Shown here piece by piece: positions 8,503-17,602 of a DNA stretch of 64,000 bases (position 1 is its first letter; every line of letters begins with the position of its first letter). The DNA lies in the NCBI RefSeq assembly GCF_013149275.1, contig NZ_JABGNA010000002.1, positions 124,001 through 188,000 of the forward strand. Reading direction: 5' to 3'. Under the pieces are notes generated by a model. It was not told where the DNA came from. It was given only the letters and a program-made list of their open reading frames with translations, and did no database searches. A program made the translations under genes and the position numbers. This DNA is from Mucilaginibacter sp. SG564 (GTDB lineage: Bacteria; Bacteroidota; Bacteroidia; Sphingobacteriales; Sphingobacteriaceae).

Positions 8503-8610
8503 AAAAGTGGGTTTACATGGTTTACATTTTTTAGGGTTAACATCGACTTATTTTATTGAAAATCAATTATTTAAATATTTTTTTAGAACAAAAAGTGTAA
8601 ACCCACTTTT
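8503..8610. repeat. 108-bp element with 15-bp terminal inverted repeats (copy 1)
   Basis: Starts AAAAGTGGGTTTACA and ends with its exact inverse TGTAAACCCACTTTT. The interior has two more GTTTACA/GTTAACA-like units (TGGTTTACAT, GGGTTAACATCGA) and AT-rich sequence with AATCAATTA. A second copy with the same ends, order and size lies at 61501-61607. There is no coding capacity. It looks like a MITE-like or binding-site-bearing intergenic repeat. Confidence 0.75.
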
Positions 8611-8687
8611 TTATAAATATAACCGGCTAAACTTCAAATTACGGGTAGCCCACACCAAGGGTAGTTTGTATGACACGCCTTTTTTGT

Positions 8688-9028
8688 TTAATGCACTTCT
8701 ATCTGTTGAGGCTGGGTAGCCACAACTTCGGGCTGTTCTTTAAACATTTCGAAAGTGCCCGTTACGCAAACTTGCTTGCCTTTGATATGCTGCAGATCTA
8801 ACGTTGTTTTGCCTTTTACCGCGATGGTATATTTTTGATGCGGGTAAGCACCGCCCAGGTTTAGCAGGGTAAGAGTATCGCTTACCATTTTCATAGAGTA
8901 AACAGTATCGCAAAGGGTGCCGGTTTACCCAGGTTGTTTTTAAATTCGGTGGCGTTAAAAGCATGCTGCGCATTTGCCGCTCCGGCAAACATCAACAGCA
9001 AAGAAGCCGAGGTTAATATCTTTTTCAT
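8688..9028 (-). pseudogene. Secreted OB-fold protein gene with a single-base frameshift
   Basis: From ATG 9028 the frame encodes a signal peptide (MKKILTSASLLLMFAGAANA), then HAFNATEFKNNLGKPAP, and hits a stop after 45 codons. The next frame continues with CDTVYSMKMVSDTLTLLNLG, then a beta-rich region with VKGKTTLDLQHIKGKQVCVTG and FKEQPEVVATQPQQIEV, stopping at 8688. This second part has the look of a small OB-fold domain. Adding one base in the CCC run near 8920 would join the halves as KPAPLCDTVYSMK. Either the gene is broken or the read has a homopolymer error. The function of the family is unclear. Confidence 0.65.
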
Positions 9029-9089
9029 TGATGTAAGTATAAATCAAAGCTTTGATATACCGAGCTTGTCATCAAATATTTACAAATGT

Positions 9090-9338
9090 TTAACCACCCG
9101 GTTTGTTATCCTTATTCTTACCTTCCTGCTGATCTGCTTTTGGCGCAATCCCGTCTTCAAAGTTCAACGTAAAGGCTGATTCCGAGGCTCGGCTTGCCCT
9201 TTCCAGGCCGCTGATATTGGGCTCGTCGGCATCCAATATTTGGTTGCCGGTATCATGTTCTTCGCCCTGTTCAAATTCATTACCAGGGTCTTTCTCTTCC
9301 TGAGCATCGTCGAGGTTGGGGTTTTCTGGGTTTGCCAT
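9090..9338 (-). CDS. Small acidic hypothetical protein
   Basis: 82 residues, very rich in Asp, Glu, Asn and Gly, with no hydrophobic segment and no recognisable domain. It reads as a disordered, hydrophilic cytoplasmic protein (MANPENPNLDDAQEEKDPGN at the start, KNKDNKPGG at the end). Codon use is like its neighbours and it begins at an ATG after an AT-rich gap, so it may be real. I do not recognise the family. Confidence 0.5.
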   Translation of the reverse strand: MANPENPNLDDAQEEKDPGNEFEQGEEHDTGNQILDADEPNISGLERASRASESAFTLNFEDGIAPKADQQEGKNKDNKPGG

Positions 9339-9438
9339 AATTTTATTGGTTTAGTAGATATATAACCATAAGCAGGGCCGGATGTTTGGCTTATAAATAC
9401 CGTGCCCAGCTCCGCTTCTTCCTTTCGTGCTTAAACTG

Positions 9439-9446
9439 TATTTTTG
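9439..9446 (+). promoter_or_regulatory. -7 box close to the start codon
   Basis: TATTTTTG matches the Bacteroidota -7 motif TAnnTTTG and ends six bases before the ATG at 9453. Transcription would start at or next to the start codon. No clear -33 TTG is seen. Confidence 0.4.
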
Positions 9447-9452
9447 CCGGAT

Positions 9453-10205
9453 ATGCCAACCCGTAACAAACTTTACTTTGCTTCTGATTTTCACTTGGGC
9501 ACCGGCGGCTATGCTGAAAGCCGTAAACGCGAAGACCGGATAGTTCGCTGGCTGGATAGCATTAAAGCCGATGCCGCCGAATTGTTTTTAATGGGCGATG
9601 TATTTGACTTTTGGTTTGAATATAAAACCGTAGTACCCAAAGGGTATACCCGTTTTTTAGGCAAACTGGCAGAGCTTACTGATGCTGGTGTAAAACTTTA
9701 TCTTTTTAAAGGCAACCACGATATGTGGATGTTTGATTATTTTGAAAAGGAATTTGGGGCGATCATCATTAGCAACGAATTGAAAATAGAACGGAATGGC
9801 AAAAAGTTTTTCCTGCATCATGGCGACGGGCTCGGGCCGGGTGACGGATTTTACAAAGTGCTGAAAAACTTTTTCCGCAGTAAATTTTGCCAATGGCTTT
9901 TTGCCCGCATACATCCTAACCTTGGGGTGGGCATTGCCAATTACTGGTCAACCAACAGTCGTATCAGCAATCAAAAGAAAGAAAACCCCAAACCCGGAGA
10001 GCAGGAATGGCTGGTTACTTTTTGCCGCGAAGAACTGCAAACCAATTTTTACGATTACCTCATCTTCGGCCACCGGCACCTGCCACTGGATATACAGCTA
10101 AACCCCAACAGCCGCTACATTAACCTGGGCGAATGGGTAAATTACAATACCTACGCTGAGTTTGACGGAACCGAGCTCAAACTAAAGCAATTTGAAAAGC
10201 TTTAA
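9453..10205 (+). CDS. LpxH-like UDP-2,3-diacylglucosamine diphosphatase
   Basis: 250 residues. The ATG at 9453 is chosen over a TTG at 9444 because the conserved N-terminus NKLYFASDFHLG begins just after it. All calcineurin-type metallophosphoesterase motifs are present in order: DFHLG (metal), GDVFDFWFE, KGNHDMW, HHGDGLG and FGHRH. The GDVFDFW and HGD-rich pattern is that of the LpxH family, which removes UMP from UDP-diacylglucosamine in lipid A synthesis at the inner membrane. Bacteroidota LpxH-like proteins sometimes differ in substrate, so the exact reaction is likely rather than certain. The 3' end overlaps the convergent gene by a few bases. Confidence 0.88.
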   Translation: MPTRNKLYFASDFHLGTGGYAESRKREDRIVRWLDSIKADAAELFLMGDVFDFWFEYKTVVPKGYTRFLGKLAELTDAGVKLYLFKGNHDMWMFDYFEKEFGAIIISNELKIERNGKKFFLHHGDGLGPGDGFYKVLKNFFRSKFCQWLFARIHPNLGVGIANYWSTNSRISNQKKENPKPGEQEWLVTFCREELQTNFYDYLIFGHRHLPLDIQLNPNSRYINLGEWVNYNTYAEFDGTELKLKQFEKL

Positions 10206-10528
10206 TATCCGTTTGAGTTTAAAATCCTGGCTTTTTGAATCCGGTATTCCGCTTCGGTTATCGCACCATTATCCAATAGCTGCTTATATTTTTTCAATTC
10301 ATCTGCAGATGACTGATCAGGGAAGTTGTAGCTCTTTTGCTCATCAATTCTGTTGGTGCAATAAACTATAATTATGCCAATCCAGTTCAAAAACAGCCCT
10401 AAGAGTAAACCACCTATAGGTCCGATAGCTCTTTTTGAACCCGCTCGGTACCCCCATACCGGAAAAATGATTATAATGCCAAATGCAATAAGAACAAGAA
10501 TAATTTCTGGTGCTCCAAGTCCACCCAT
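10202..10528 (-). CDS. Small membrane protein with SHOCT domain
   Basis: About 108 residues from the Met at 10528. An in-frame start 16 codons upstream at 10576 is possible but less likely, since MGGLGAPEIILVLIAFG starts cleanly with a membrane segment. Two hydrophobic helices (IILVLIAFGIIIIFPVWGY; GGLLLGLFLNWIGIIIVY) are followed by a short C-terminal SHOCT domain, DELKKYKQLLDNGAITEAEY. SHOCT motifs occur at the end of many small membrane proteins and probably aid oligomerisation. No specific function is known. It is convergent with the LpxH-like gene. Confidence 0.8.
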   Translation of the reverse strand: MGGLGAPEIILVLIAFGIIIIFPVWGYRAGSKRAIGPIGGLLLGLFLNWIGIIIVYCTNRIDEQKSYNFPDQSSADELKKYKQLLDNGAITEAEYRIQKARILNSNGY

Positions 10529-10656
10529 GATAATAGGATTTAAGTTGATGGATAAATATATGAATTTTCCAGTCATCTATATCACTCGCTGCTCATCATT
10601 CGCCGCTTACTACCCATAACTTACAATACACTGAATTATATATGCCTGAAAATATG

Positions 10657-10664
10657 TATTTTTG
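10657..10664 (+). promoter_or_regulatory. -7 box upstream of prfA
   Basis: TATTTTTG fits TAnnTTTG. It implies a leader of about 100 bases before prfA. Confidence 0.45.
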
Positions 10665-10767
10665 TGCGCTTTTTACAGTAAGTCTGTATCCCGAACGAAA
10701 ACATAAAGAATTTTCTTAACCCGGACCACCATTAACTGTAATAAGTTATAGATATTGAGGATAATAT

Positions 10768-11841
10768 ATGTTAGAGAAATTAGAACTGATATTTCAACGT
10801 TGGAAAAGTGTTGAAGGTGAACTGAGTAATCCGGAAGTAATGTCGGATATGAAACGCTTTGCCCAACTGAATAAGGAATATAAGGACCTTGCCAAAATTG
10901 TTGATGAGTACCATATCTATCGCAACATCATCAGCAATATTGATACTAATAAAGAGATCCTGGCTACAGAAAAAGACGAAGAGTTTCGTGAAATGGCCAA
11001 AACCGAACTGGATGAGCTATTGATCCAGCGCGAAGAAAAAGAAGAAGCGATCCGCCTGATGCTGATCCCCAAAGATCCGGAAGACAGCAAAAATGCCATC
11101 GTCGAGATCCGCGGCGGTACCGGTGGTGATGAAGCGGCCCTTTTTGCCGGCGATCTTTACCGCATGTATATGCGCTATTGTGAAAAACGCGGCTGGAGAA
11201 CCGAACTGGTTGATTACACCGAAGGTACAAGCGGTGGCTATAAAGAGATTGTGTTTAACGTAAATGCCGAAGATGCTTACGGTAACTTAAAATATGAATC
11301 GGGCGTTCACCGGGTGCAACGTGTACCCGATACCGAAACCCAGGGCAGGGTACATACTTCGGCCGCTTCGGTGGTGGTATTGCCCGAGGTTGATGAATTT
11401 GATATCGATCTGCAGGTAAGTGATATCCGCAAGGATCTTTTCTGCGCTTCGGGACCAGGCGGTCAGTCGGTAAACACCACCTATTCTGCAGTGAGGTTAA
11501 CCCACATCCCAACCGGCATTGTGGCGCAATGCCAGGATCAAAAATCGCAGTTAAAAAACTACGATAAGGCTTTGCAGGTATTACGTTCACGTGTGTATGA
11601 AATGGAATTGCAAAAACACCTGGAAGAAACCTCTAAAAAACGTAAAACCATGGTATCAACCGGCGATCGTTCTGCTAAGGTTCGTACCTATAATTATCCG
11701 CAGGGCCGCTTAACCGAGCACCGCATCGGGCTTACCATATACAACCTCCCCGGCGTAATGAACGGCGACCTGCAGGACATCATGGAAGCCTTGCAATTTG
11801 CCGAGAATGCCGAAAAATTAAAAGAAGGAACAGTAGTTTAA
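10768..11841 (+). CDS. prfA: Peptide chain release factor 1
   Basis: 357 residues, the standard RF1 size. The N-terminal helical domain is followed by [19 protein letters not shown] (PCRF domain), the RF1-type PxT codon-recognition tripeptide in RVPDTETQG, and the catalytic GGQ in [15 protein letters not shown]1 releases nascent peptide at UAA and UAG on the ribosome. It stands alone, with a leader of about 100 bases and a terminator downstream. Confidence 0.97.
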   Translation: MLEKLELIFQRWKSVEGELSNPEVMSDMKRFAQLNKEYKDLAKIVDEYHIYRNIISNIDTNKEILATEKDEEFREMAKTELDELLIQREEKEEAIRLMLIPKDPEDSKNAIVEIRGGTGGDEAALFAGDLYRMYMRYCEKRGWRTELVDYTEGTSGGYKEIVFNVNAEDAYGNLKYESGVHRVQRVPDTETQGRVHTSAASVVVLPEVDEFDIDLQVSDIRKDLFCASGPGGQSVNTTYSAVRLTHIPTGIVAQCQDQKSQLKNYDKALQVLRSRVYEMELQKHLEETSKKRKTMVSTGDRSAKVRTYNYPQGRLTEHRIGLTIYNLPGVMNGDLQDIMEALQFAENAEKLKEGTVV

Positions 11842-12149
11842 AGCTGTTTTCACCTGATTTGTGATCAGGGCAAAAACCCTTTAATGATATAAAAATGCCT
11901 TAAGCCCTATGCTTAGGGCATTTTTAATTTACAGGTAACCCCTCACACCTAACCAACTGTAATCCAATTTAAAAAATGTGAAAACTATCGCGATGCGATA
12001 ATTACACTGTCTTTTTCATCTTATTTTCATATAAGGGGGCTACTTTCGTTTTTGTACAGCGATAATGTAGCGCTTTTAACAACACTTCCGTATTGCTTTT
12101 AGCGTTTTACAACACTGTTTATTTTTTTGACAATAATTAAATTTTATTT
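11842..12149. other. Gene-free stretch after prfA
   Basis: 308 bases without a coding frame. It contains the terminator at 11892 and an exact small palindrome TATCGCGATGCGATA (about 11987-12001). The remainder is AT-rich leader sequence for apbE. Nothing else is recognised. Confidence 0.5.
11892..11925 (+). terminator. Terminator of prfA
   Basis: AAAATGCC and inner TAAG pair with CTTA and GGCATTTTT, ending in a T run. It is placed 50 bases after the prfA stop. Confidence 0.75.
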
Positions 12150-13097
12150 ATGCTGGCAGTAAAAACTTTAACCAATAATTTAACCACTTACAAGCGCAGT
12201 GTACGCTTAATGGGTGATAAATTTGAAATTAGTGTAGTTGGGAATGATCCTCTACTGGCCGATGAACAAATTGATATTGCCATCAACGAAATTAACCGCG
12301 TTGAAAAATTACTGTCGGCTTTTAGCGAAGACAGTCATATTAACCAGATCAACCGCAACGCGGGTATCGAACCGGTGAAAGCGAATGCCGAAATTTTCAG
12401 ACTGATTGACAGGGCACTGCAAATATCAGAGCTTACACACGGAGCATTTGATATTACCTATTTTACCGGTACCACTTATACTGGTGATGATACCGCGCTT
12501 ACCGAAAATGCCGATGTTAAGATAGCACCTTCGCCGGTGATGCTTACCAATTATAAAAATGTAGTGGTTGATGCCACTAAACAAACCGTTTTTTTAAAGG
12601 AAAAAGGTATGCGTATTGGCTTTGGCGCTAACAGCAAAGGTTATGCTGCCGACCGGGCCAAATACATTTTGCAAATGAATGGAGTAAGCAGTGGCGTTAT
12701 CAACGCCGGTGGCGATCTGCTAACCTGGGGTACGCAACCCAACCAAAAACCATGGACAGTTGCCGCTGCCGATCCGGAACAAAGAAAACAACCATTTGCC
12801 CACCTGGATATCAGCAACATGGCATTTGCCACATCAATTAATGCCGAAAAATATGCCAGCATCAGCAACAAAAAATTTGTAAGCGTGATGACTGCCAAAA
12901 AGGGATTCCCGGTAAGCGAGATCACCAGCGTGAGCATCATCAGCCCAACAGCCGAATTATCAGATGCTATGGCTTCGCCACTTATCAACATTGGTGTTAA
13001 CGCGGGCCTGTATATGATCAACCAGTTAAATCAAATTGCCTGTATTATTATTGACGACCAAAACCGTATTTATACGTCAAAGGATGTTAGTATCTGA
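12150..13097 (+). CDS. apbE: FAD:protein FMN transferase (ApbE family)
   Basis: 315 residues. The family pattern is visible from MGDKFEISVVG through NRVEKLLSAFSEDSHINQIN, FDITYF, the flavin/Mg region GFGANSKGYAADRAK, and GVINAGGDLLTWG to the C-terminal SDAMASPLINIG that carries an Asp near the Mg site. ApbE attaches FMN covalently to Thr/Ser of electron-transfer proteins, usually outside the cytoplasmic membrane. No signal peptide or lipobox is visible here, which is unusual for exported ApbE, so it may act in the cytoplasm. It ends at a strong terminator. Downstream genes on the same strand may or may not be linked. Confidence 0.9.
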   Translation: MLAVKTLTNNLTTYKRSVRLMGDKFEISVVGNDPLLADEQIDIAINEINRVEKLLSAFSEDSHINQINRNAGIEPVKANAEIFRLIDRALQISELTHGAFDITYFTGTTYTGDDTALTENADVKIAPSPVMLTNYKNVVVDATKQTVFLKEKGMRIGFGANSKGYAADRAKYILQMNGVSSGVINAGGDLLTWGTQPNQKPWTVAAADPEQRKQPFAHLDISNMAFATSINAEKYASISNKKFVSVMTAKKGFPVSEITSVSIISPTAELSDAMASPLINIGVNAGLYMINQLNQIACIIIDDQNRIYTSKDVSI

Positions 13098-13158
13098 TAC
13101 AAGCATTTATATATAAACATATCATCATTATTCTGGCCAACCTGCAGTTTCTCATTAC

Positions 13159-13208
13159 CCATCTGCTTTGGCGTTTTGTATACAAAGCGCCAAAGCAGAT
13201 GGTATTTT
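13159..13208 (+). terminator. Strong terminator after apbE
   Basis: CCATCTGCTTTGGCG (13159-13173) pairs perfectly with CGCCAAAGCAGATGG (13188-13202), followed by TATTTTTATT. A 15-bp stem with a 14-base loop. Confidence 0.85.
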
Positions 13209-13290
13209 TATTAACAGCATCCCTCCCCTTGGATTTAACTGTTTAAATTGACCGATATTTGACAACAATTTTAAGTTTTTCTTCCCCTCA

Positions 13291-13620
13291 ATGATAAAGT
13301 GGTTTGCGTATATTGTCCTGATATTGATATTTGCACCATGTTTGTTATTTGCCGGCGCTAAAAACAGGCTGTCAGACCCTGTCTATAGTACTATCGCCAT
13401 CATTCAGCACTATAAAATTCCTGCGGATACGATATTGGCAAAAAACGCGAAGGATGAAAAAAATAAAATTAAAGAGGTAGCAAAACCAAAAAAGCAGGCT
13501 AAGCCCACAAAGGTTGATGATTCAGGGGAACCCGTTACCTCTAAACCCAAACCCAAAAGACAACGCCGGCCAGAGGGCATGGAACGCCCGCCGGAGATAC
13601 CCAGAAGAAATGGCAATTAA
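13291..13620 (+). CDS. Secreted Lys/Pro-rich hypothetical protein
   Basis: 109 residues. A signal peptide or single membrane anchor (MIKWFAYIVLILIFAPCLLF) is followed by about 35 ordinary residues and then a long basic, proline-rich tail with KPKPKRQRRPEG and PPEIPRR. No Cys lipobox is evident. The tail could span or bind the cell wall or nucleic acid, but this is inference. It is 21 bases upstream of an outer-membrane protein gene and probably co-transcribed with it and the two-component pair. I do not recognise the family. Confidence 0.65.
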   Translation: MIKWFAYIVLILIFAPCLLFAGAKNRLSDPVYSTIAIIQHYKIPADTILAKNAKDEKNKIKEVAKPKKQAKPTKVDDSGEPVTSKPKPKRQRRPEGMERPPEIPRRNGN

Positions 13621-13641
13621 CAGGTTAATAAAGATTTATTG

Positions 13642-14520
13642 ATGAAGTACCTTTGCTTACTTTTTTTTATTGCCGGCAGCAATGCCCTATACGCTGCAGG
13701 TATTGACAGGAGCCTTCTGCCAAAAGGTCGCGACTATAAACTTACTGCCGATACCGACACCATTGTCAGGAAACAATCGGTTTCTGTGGGTGTAAGTTAT
13801 GGCAGCGACGCCTTATTTTTCGGTCGCACCGGCCCAATCAAGTACCCCTTTATTACCGGCGATGCGATATATAACAGTAAATCGGGCGTGTTTGTATACG
13901 GTTCGGTGCTCAAAGTATTGGGTTATGCCCCCGTTGACGAGGTTGATGTAGGTGGCGGCTATTTTTATAAGTTTTCCAAATCATTCTCGGGCGCGGCCAG
14001 TTATACCCGGTTCATATTTAACAAATACGCCAATGTTATCAAATCGGCATCATCCAATGATATCAACCTTAAAAATGCTTACGACTGGAAACTCTTTAAA
14101 ACCACCGTTATCCTGGATTATCTTTTCGGGAAATCGAACGACTTTTTTACTACCGTAAGCACTTCAAAGTATTTCGAAAGCAGCTGGAGCATTTTTGATG
14201 ATAAAGACTATCTGTCGTTCAATCCTTCATTCAATGTGATTCTGGGAACACAGAATTTTGTGCAGCGTTATGAAGTTGATCATAACTATCAGCATGTTTT
14301 ACCTCCCGATGTATTGGAACACCTTAATCTTGCGGCCGCGCGCCGAAACAGGGTTTTCAATGTGCTCAATTATAGTTTTAAAGTCCCGGTTGCCTATAAC
14401 CGGCCGCATTATACCCTGGAAGCCTCTTGGCGCTACTCGATGCCGGTTAACGTGGAAGGCACCCTCGAAAACAGGCGGGAATCGTTTTTTAACTTTACAT
14501 TTTACTACCTTTTTTATTAA
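13642..14520 (+). CDS. Outer-membrane beta-barrel protein, unknown function
   Basis: About 292 residues from ATG 13642 (a TTG three bases earlier is the only alternative). The signal peptide MKYLCLLFFIAGSNALYAAG is followed by strands typical of a transmembrane barrel (VSVGVSYGSDALFFGRTG, GVFVYGSVLKVLGYAP, VDVGGGYFYKF, YTLEASWRYSMPV), ending in NFTFYYLFY with a terminal Tyr. It lies between the Lys/Pro-rich protein and an OmpR-type regulator gene that begins 6 bases after its stop, so the four genes 13291-16548 look like one operon. It may be a sensor partner or target of the kinase. That is inference. Confidence 0.75.
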   Translation: MKYLCLLFFIAGSNALYAAGIDRSLLPKGRDYKLTADTDTIVRKQSVSVGVSYGSDALFFGRTGPIKYPFITGDAIYNSKSGVFVYGSVLKVLGYAPVDEVDVGGGYFYKFSKSFSGAASYTRFIFNKYANVIKSASSNDINLKNAYDWKLFKTTVILDYLFGKSNDFFTTVSTSKYFESSWSIFDDKDYLSFNPSFNVILGTQNFVQRYEVDHNYQHVLPPDVLEHLNLAAARRNRVFNVLNYSFKVPVAYNRPHYTLEASWRYSMPVNVEGTLENRRESFFNFTFYYLFY

Positions 14521-14526
14521 CGGCGT

Positions 14527-15210
14527 ATGAATGTACTGATCATTGAGGACGAACGCGCGCTTGCACAGGAGCTGGAAATATTCCTGACCAATTATAACTA
14601 CATCTGCGATGTGTGTTTCAACGGTACATCAGCTTCTGAAAAAATAGCGGTTAACTTGTATGATTTTATTCTGATTGATCTGGGCCTACCCGATTATGAT
14701 GGCCTCGATCTGTTAAGGGAAGCAAAAAAAGTAGATTCTGAAGCCGCCTGTATCATACTTACTGCCCGGGCCGAAATTAATGATCGCATCAAGGGTCTTG
14801 ACCTGGGCGCCGACGATTATTTACCCAAACCGTTTTCATTGCTCGAGCTTCAAAGTCGTATGCAGGCTATCATTCGCCGCAAATTTGGGGTAAAAAATAA
14901 TACCATTGAACTTGGAGACTTCCTCATCGATCTTACCAATCGTACTATATCGCATAGCAACAGCGTTGTAAATACCATAACCAAAAAAGAATTTGACCTG
15001 ATAGCCTATTTAATTTTACATAAAAACAGAACCTTAACCCGTATGCAGTTAAGTGAGCATATCTGGGGCAGCGTGGTTAATAACGACTATGACTCCAATT
15101 ATATTGATGCCCACATCAAAAATATACGGAAAAAGTTAAACGCCTTTGGCTCGCCAGATTGGCTGGAAACGGTGCGTGGCCTGGGCTATAAAATAAAGAT
15201 CAACGCTTAA
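14527..15210 (+). CDS. OmpR/PhoB-family response regulator
   Basis: 227 residues. Receiver domain 1-120 with acidic pair near EDE (residues 7-9), phosphoacceptor Asp51 in FILIDLGLPDYDG, Thr in ILTAR and Lys in YLPKPFS. The C-terminal winged-helix DNA-binding domain (about 130-225) shows KKEFDLIAYLILHKN, RMQLSEHIWG and TVRGLGYKI. All key residues are present. It is followed after 3 bases by its partner kinase gene. Confidence 0.95.
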   Translation: MNVLIIEDERALAQELEIFLTNYNYICDVCFNGTSASEKIAVNLYDFILIDLGLPDYDGLDLLREAKKVDSEAACIILTARAEINDRIKGLDLGADDYLPKPFSLLELQSRMQAIIRRKFGVKNNTIELGDFLIDLTNRTISHSNSVVNTITKKEFDLIAYLILHKNRTLTRMQLSEHIWGSVVNNDYDSNYIDAHIKNIRKKLNAFGSPDWLETVRGLGYKIKINA

Positions 15211-15213
15211 GTA

Positions 15214-16548
15214 TTGAGACTCAGAACAAAACTTACGCTTTTTAACGCCATATCAAAACTGGTTATCGTAGTACTGTTTGTATTGCTGGTACCCGTATTG
15301 ATCAAAAATATAAGCAGTAACTATGTTGATAGTAAGCTCATCAAACAAAAAAACAAGCTGTTGCAAATAGTAAAAAGCCATGGTATTGAAACTTATATAG
15401 AAAATGGCGAGCCTTATGGTAGTTATCTGCCCCTTAAAGAAGAATTCATAAGTTTGGACGAAGTAGATCCAAATTACTTTTTAGATACCATTAAACTGGG
15501 TAAACGCTTGTTCAGCGAAGGCGACACCCTCGAATACCGGATACTAAGCCATACATTTAAAGTCAAGAATAAGAATTATCTACTGGAAATAGGCAAAAGT
15601 GTGGATACGCTTGATGAAACCAGCATCCCGCTGCAAAATATCGCCTTCCAGGTATTGCTGGGTATGATATTACTGACCATTCTGGCCGATCAGTTTTATT
15701 CCAATTATGTGCTCAAGCCTTTGCGGCTTATTATTAAAACCAAGCTTGTTGGCCAAAAGTTCCCCAATTTTAACGCTTATAAAAAAGTACGCACTACTAC
15801 TACCGACTTTGAATACCTGGATATCAGCATCCATAAAATGGTGGAGACAATTGCCGATAAGTTTCAGAAGGAACGTGAATTTATTTCCAACGCTTCGCAT
15901 GAACTGATGACCCCCATCTCTATCCTGCAATCCAAGATCGAGAACATGTTTGAGGAAGAGGACATCAGCGACGACCTGAAGGTACGTCTGATCGAAATGC
16001 AGAAGATCCTGAACCGTTTAAAGAGTATTACCAAAACCCTTTTGCTGATATCACAAATTGAGAACGAACAATTTTTAAAAGAAGATAAAGTTCCGGTAAC
16101 TGAATTACTGCAGGATGTATATGACGAAATTTCCATACGCCTGCAAGATAAAAATATCAGTTACAGCATTGATATCCCCGAAAACTGGAACATGGTGAAT
16201 ATTAATAAATTCCTGTTGTTTAATTTATTTTTCAATCTCATCAATAACGCTATCAAATACAATAACGAGGGTGGCTACATCCAGATAACAGGCACCGCCG
16301 GACATAATAACTTTATCATCAGCATAGCCGACAATGGTATTGGTATCGACGCCGAAGCCATTCCTTTTATATTTAACCGTTTTAAAAAGTTCAGGCAATC
16401 ACTTCAGCAGGATAGCTTTGGTCTGGGTTTACCTATTGTTAAATCAATAGCTACCTTTCATGACATCGATATTGAGGTAATTTCGGATAAAGGCGCGGGT
16501 AGTACCTTCAAGTTGATATTCCCAACTACACTTATCGTGGCTAATTGA
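15214..16548 (+). CDS. Sensor histidine kinase
   Basis: 444 residues starting with TTG at 15214. No ATG lies in a suitable place, and the frame opens with a membrane helix LVIVVLFVLLVPVLI. A periplasmic sensor of about 100 residues lies between helices at about 15-31 and 142-160. A HAMP-like linker follows, then HisKA with the phospho-His in SNASHELMTPIS (His229), and HATPase with NLINNAIKYN, DNGIGI and GLGLPIVKS. The Met in HELMTP replaces the usual Lys/Arg. It pairs with the upstream response regulator. The signal is unknown. The context suggests envelope or outer-membrane protein control. Confidence 0.93.
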   Translation: MRLRTKLTLFNAISKLVIVVLFVLLVPVLIKNISSNYVDSKLIKQKNKLLQIVKSHGIETYIENGEPYGSYLPLKEEFISLDEVDPNYFLDTIKLGKRLFSEGDTLEYRILSHTFKVKNKNYLLEIGKSVDTLDETSIPLQNIAFQVLLGMILLTILADQFYSNYVLKPLRLIIKTKLVGQKFPNFNAYKKVRTTTTDFEYLDISIHKMVETIADKFQKEREFISNASHELMTPISILQSKIENMFEEEDISDDLKVRLIEMQKILNRLKSITKTLLLISQIENEQFLKEDKVPVTELLQDVYDEISIRLQDKNISYSIDIPENWNMVNINKFLLFNLFFNLINNAIKYNNEGGYIQITGTAGHNNFIISIADNGIGIDAEAIPFIFNRFKKFRQSLQQDSFGLGLPIVKSIATFHDIDIEVISDKGAGSTFKLIFPTTLIVAN

Positions 16549-16778
16549 TCATATAGGCGGTCATATTTGTATCGACAATTTTACATTTTTTGTACTAAAA
16601 ACAAGCCATTATTTGCAGTCTGGCCAAAATATCAATCGCCATTTTGAAAATTCCTTACTTAAATATTAAAAAAATATAGCCGCAATACACTTTTAGGCAC
16701 TTTAAAAAACAAAGCCTGTTTTTTATTGTTTTTGGCACTGGCTTTGCAAATGATATCTAAAACATATCATAATTATAT

Positions 16779-17459
16779 ATGAAAACTCTTCGAATTAAGA
16801 TAGCCTCCCTGAGTTTGGCTTTAGCCACCGTCGGCATTTTAGGCTCAGGCTGTGATTCATTGACTAAAACTCAAAAAGGCGCAGCGATTGGCGCTGGTGC
16901 AGGTGGTACAATAGGTGCTTTTATAGGTAAAGCAGCAGGTAATACCGCGTTAGGGGCCATTATTGGTGGTGCTGTAGGCGGTACTGCCGGTGCCTTTATT
17001 GGCCGTAACATGGACAGGCAGGCTGCCGAAATAAAACAAACCGTTCCCGGAGCTACCGTTACACGTGAAGGTGAAGGCATTTTGGTTAAGTTTGATTCGG
17101 GTATATTATTTGACACCGACAAATCTGATGTTAAACCCGCTGCCCAATCTAACCTGCAAAAATTGGCTACCTCGTTACAAAACAACCCCAACACTAATAT
17201 TTTGATAGTTGGCCATACCGATAGTACTGGTACAGCACAACATAACATGGATCTGTCTATCAGAAGGGCCGAAGCTGTGAAATCATATATCGTGTCTAAT
17301 AATGTAAACTCATCCCGCTTAACCACATCTGGCAAGGGTAAAACCGAACCGATTGCTGATAACCGGACACCAGAAGGCCGTGCGCAAAACCGCAGGGTTG
17401 AGATAGTAATTGTGGCTAATGATCAAATGAAACAGCAGGCTAAACAATCTGCCCAATAA
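16779..17459 (+). CDS. OmpA-family lipoprotein with glycine-zipper region
   Basis: 226 residues. The signal peptide ends in the lipobox LGSGC (Cys25). A glycine-zipper stretch (AAIGAGAGGTIGAFIGKAAG and a second GAIIGGAVGGTAGAFIG, about 35-80) is followed by an OmpA/MotB-type peptidoglycan-binding domain at about 100-215 with VGHTDSTGTAQHNMDLSIRR and NRRVEIVI. It should sit in the outer membrane and hold the peptidoglycan. It has its own terminator at 17487. Confidence 0.93.
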   Translation: MKTLRIKIASLSLALATVGILGSGCDSLTKTQKGAAIGAGAGGTIGAFIGKAAGNTALGAIIGGAVGGTAGAFIGRNMDRQAAEIKQTVPGATVTREGEGILVKFDSGILFDTDKSDVKPAAQSNLQKLATSLQNNPNTNILIVGHTDSTGTAQHNMDLSIRRAEAVKSYIVSNNVNSSRLTTSGKGKTEPIADNRTPEGRAQNRRVEIVIVANDQMKQQAKQSAQ

Positions 17460-17486
17460 TAACCATATAATAAGATCAAGTTAATT

Positions 17487-17520
17487 AAAGAACCCGGCCG
17501 CGAGGGCCGGGTTCTTTGCG
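17487..17520 (+). terminator. Terminator of the OmpA lipoprotein gene
   Basis: AAAGAACCCGGCC and GGCCGGGTTCTTT form an almost perfect 13-bp stem with a short loop, followed by GCGTTTATA. Confidence 0.75.
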
Positions 17521-17602
17521 TTTATACCCATCAGCTCAATCTATTCCCGGAATATCTAAAAACAATTTGTAATCAATAAGTTAATCCGTTATTTTTGTTA
17601 TT

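Larger units (their letters stand above)
8390..8687. other. Gene-free stretch holding a terminator and an IR element
   Basis: Apart from the terminator at 8421 and the 108-bp inverted-repeat element at 8503 (listed separately), the remaining bases are AT-rich and show no coding frame or RNA gene. Confidence 0.6.

Noticed and set aside
8900..8935. Programmed -1 frameshift in the OB-fold gene
   Set aside because: No X XXY YYZ slippery heptamer in the correct frame and no clear downstream stimulator; a single-base indel explains it.
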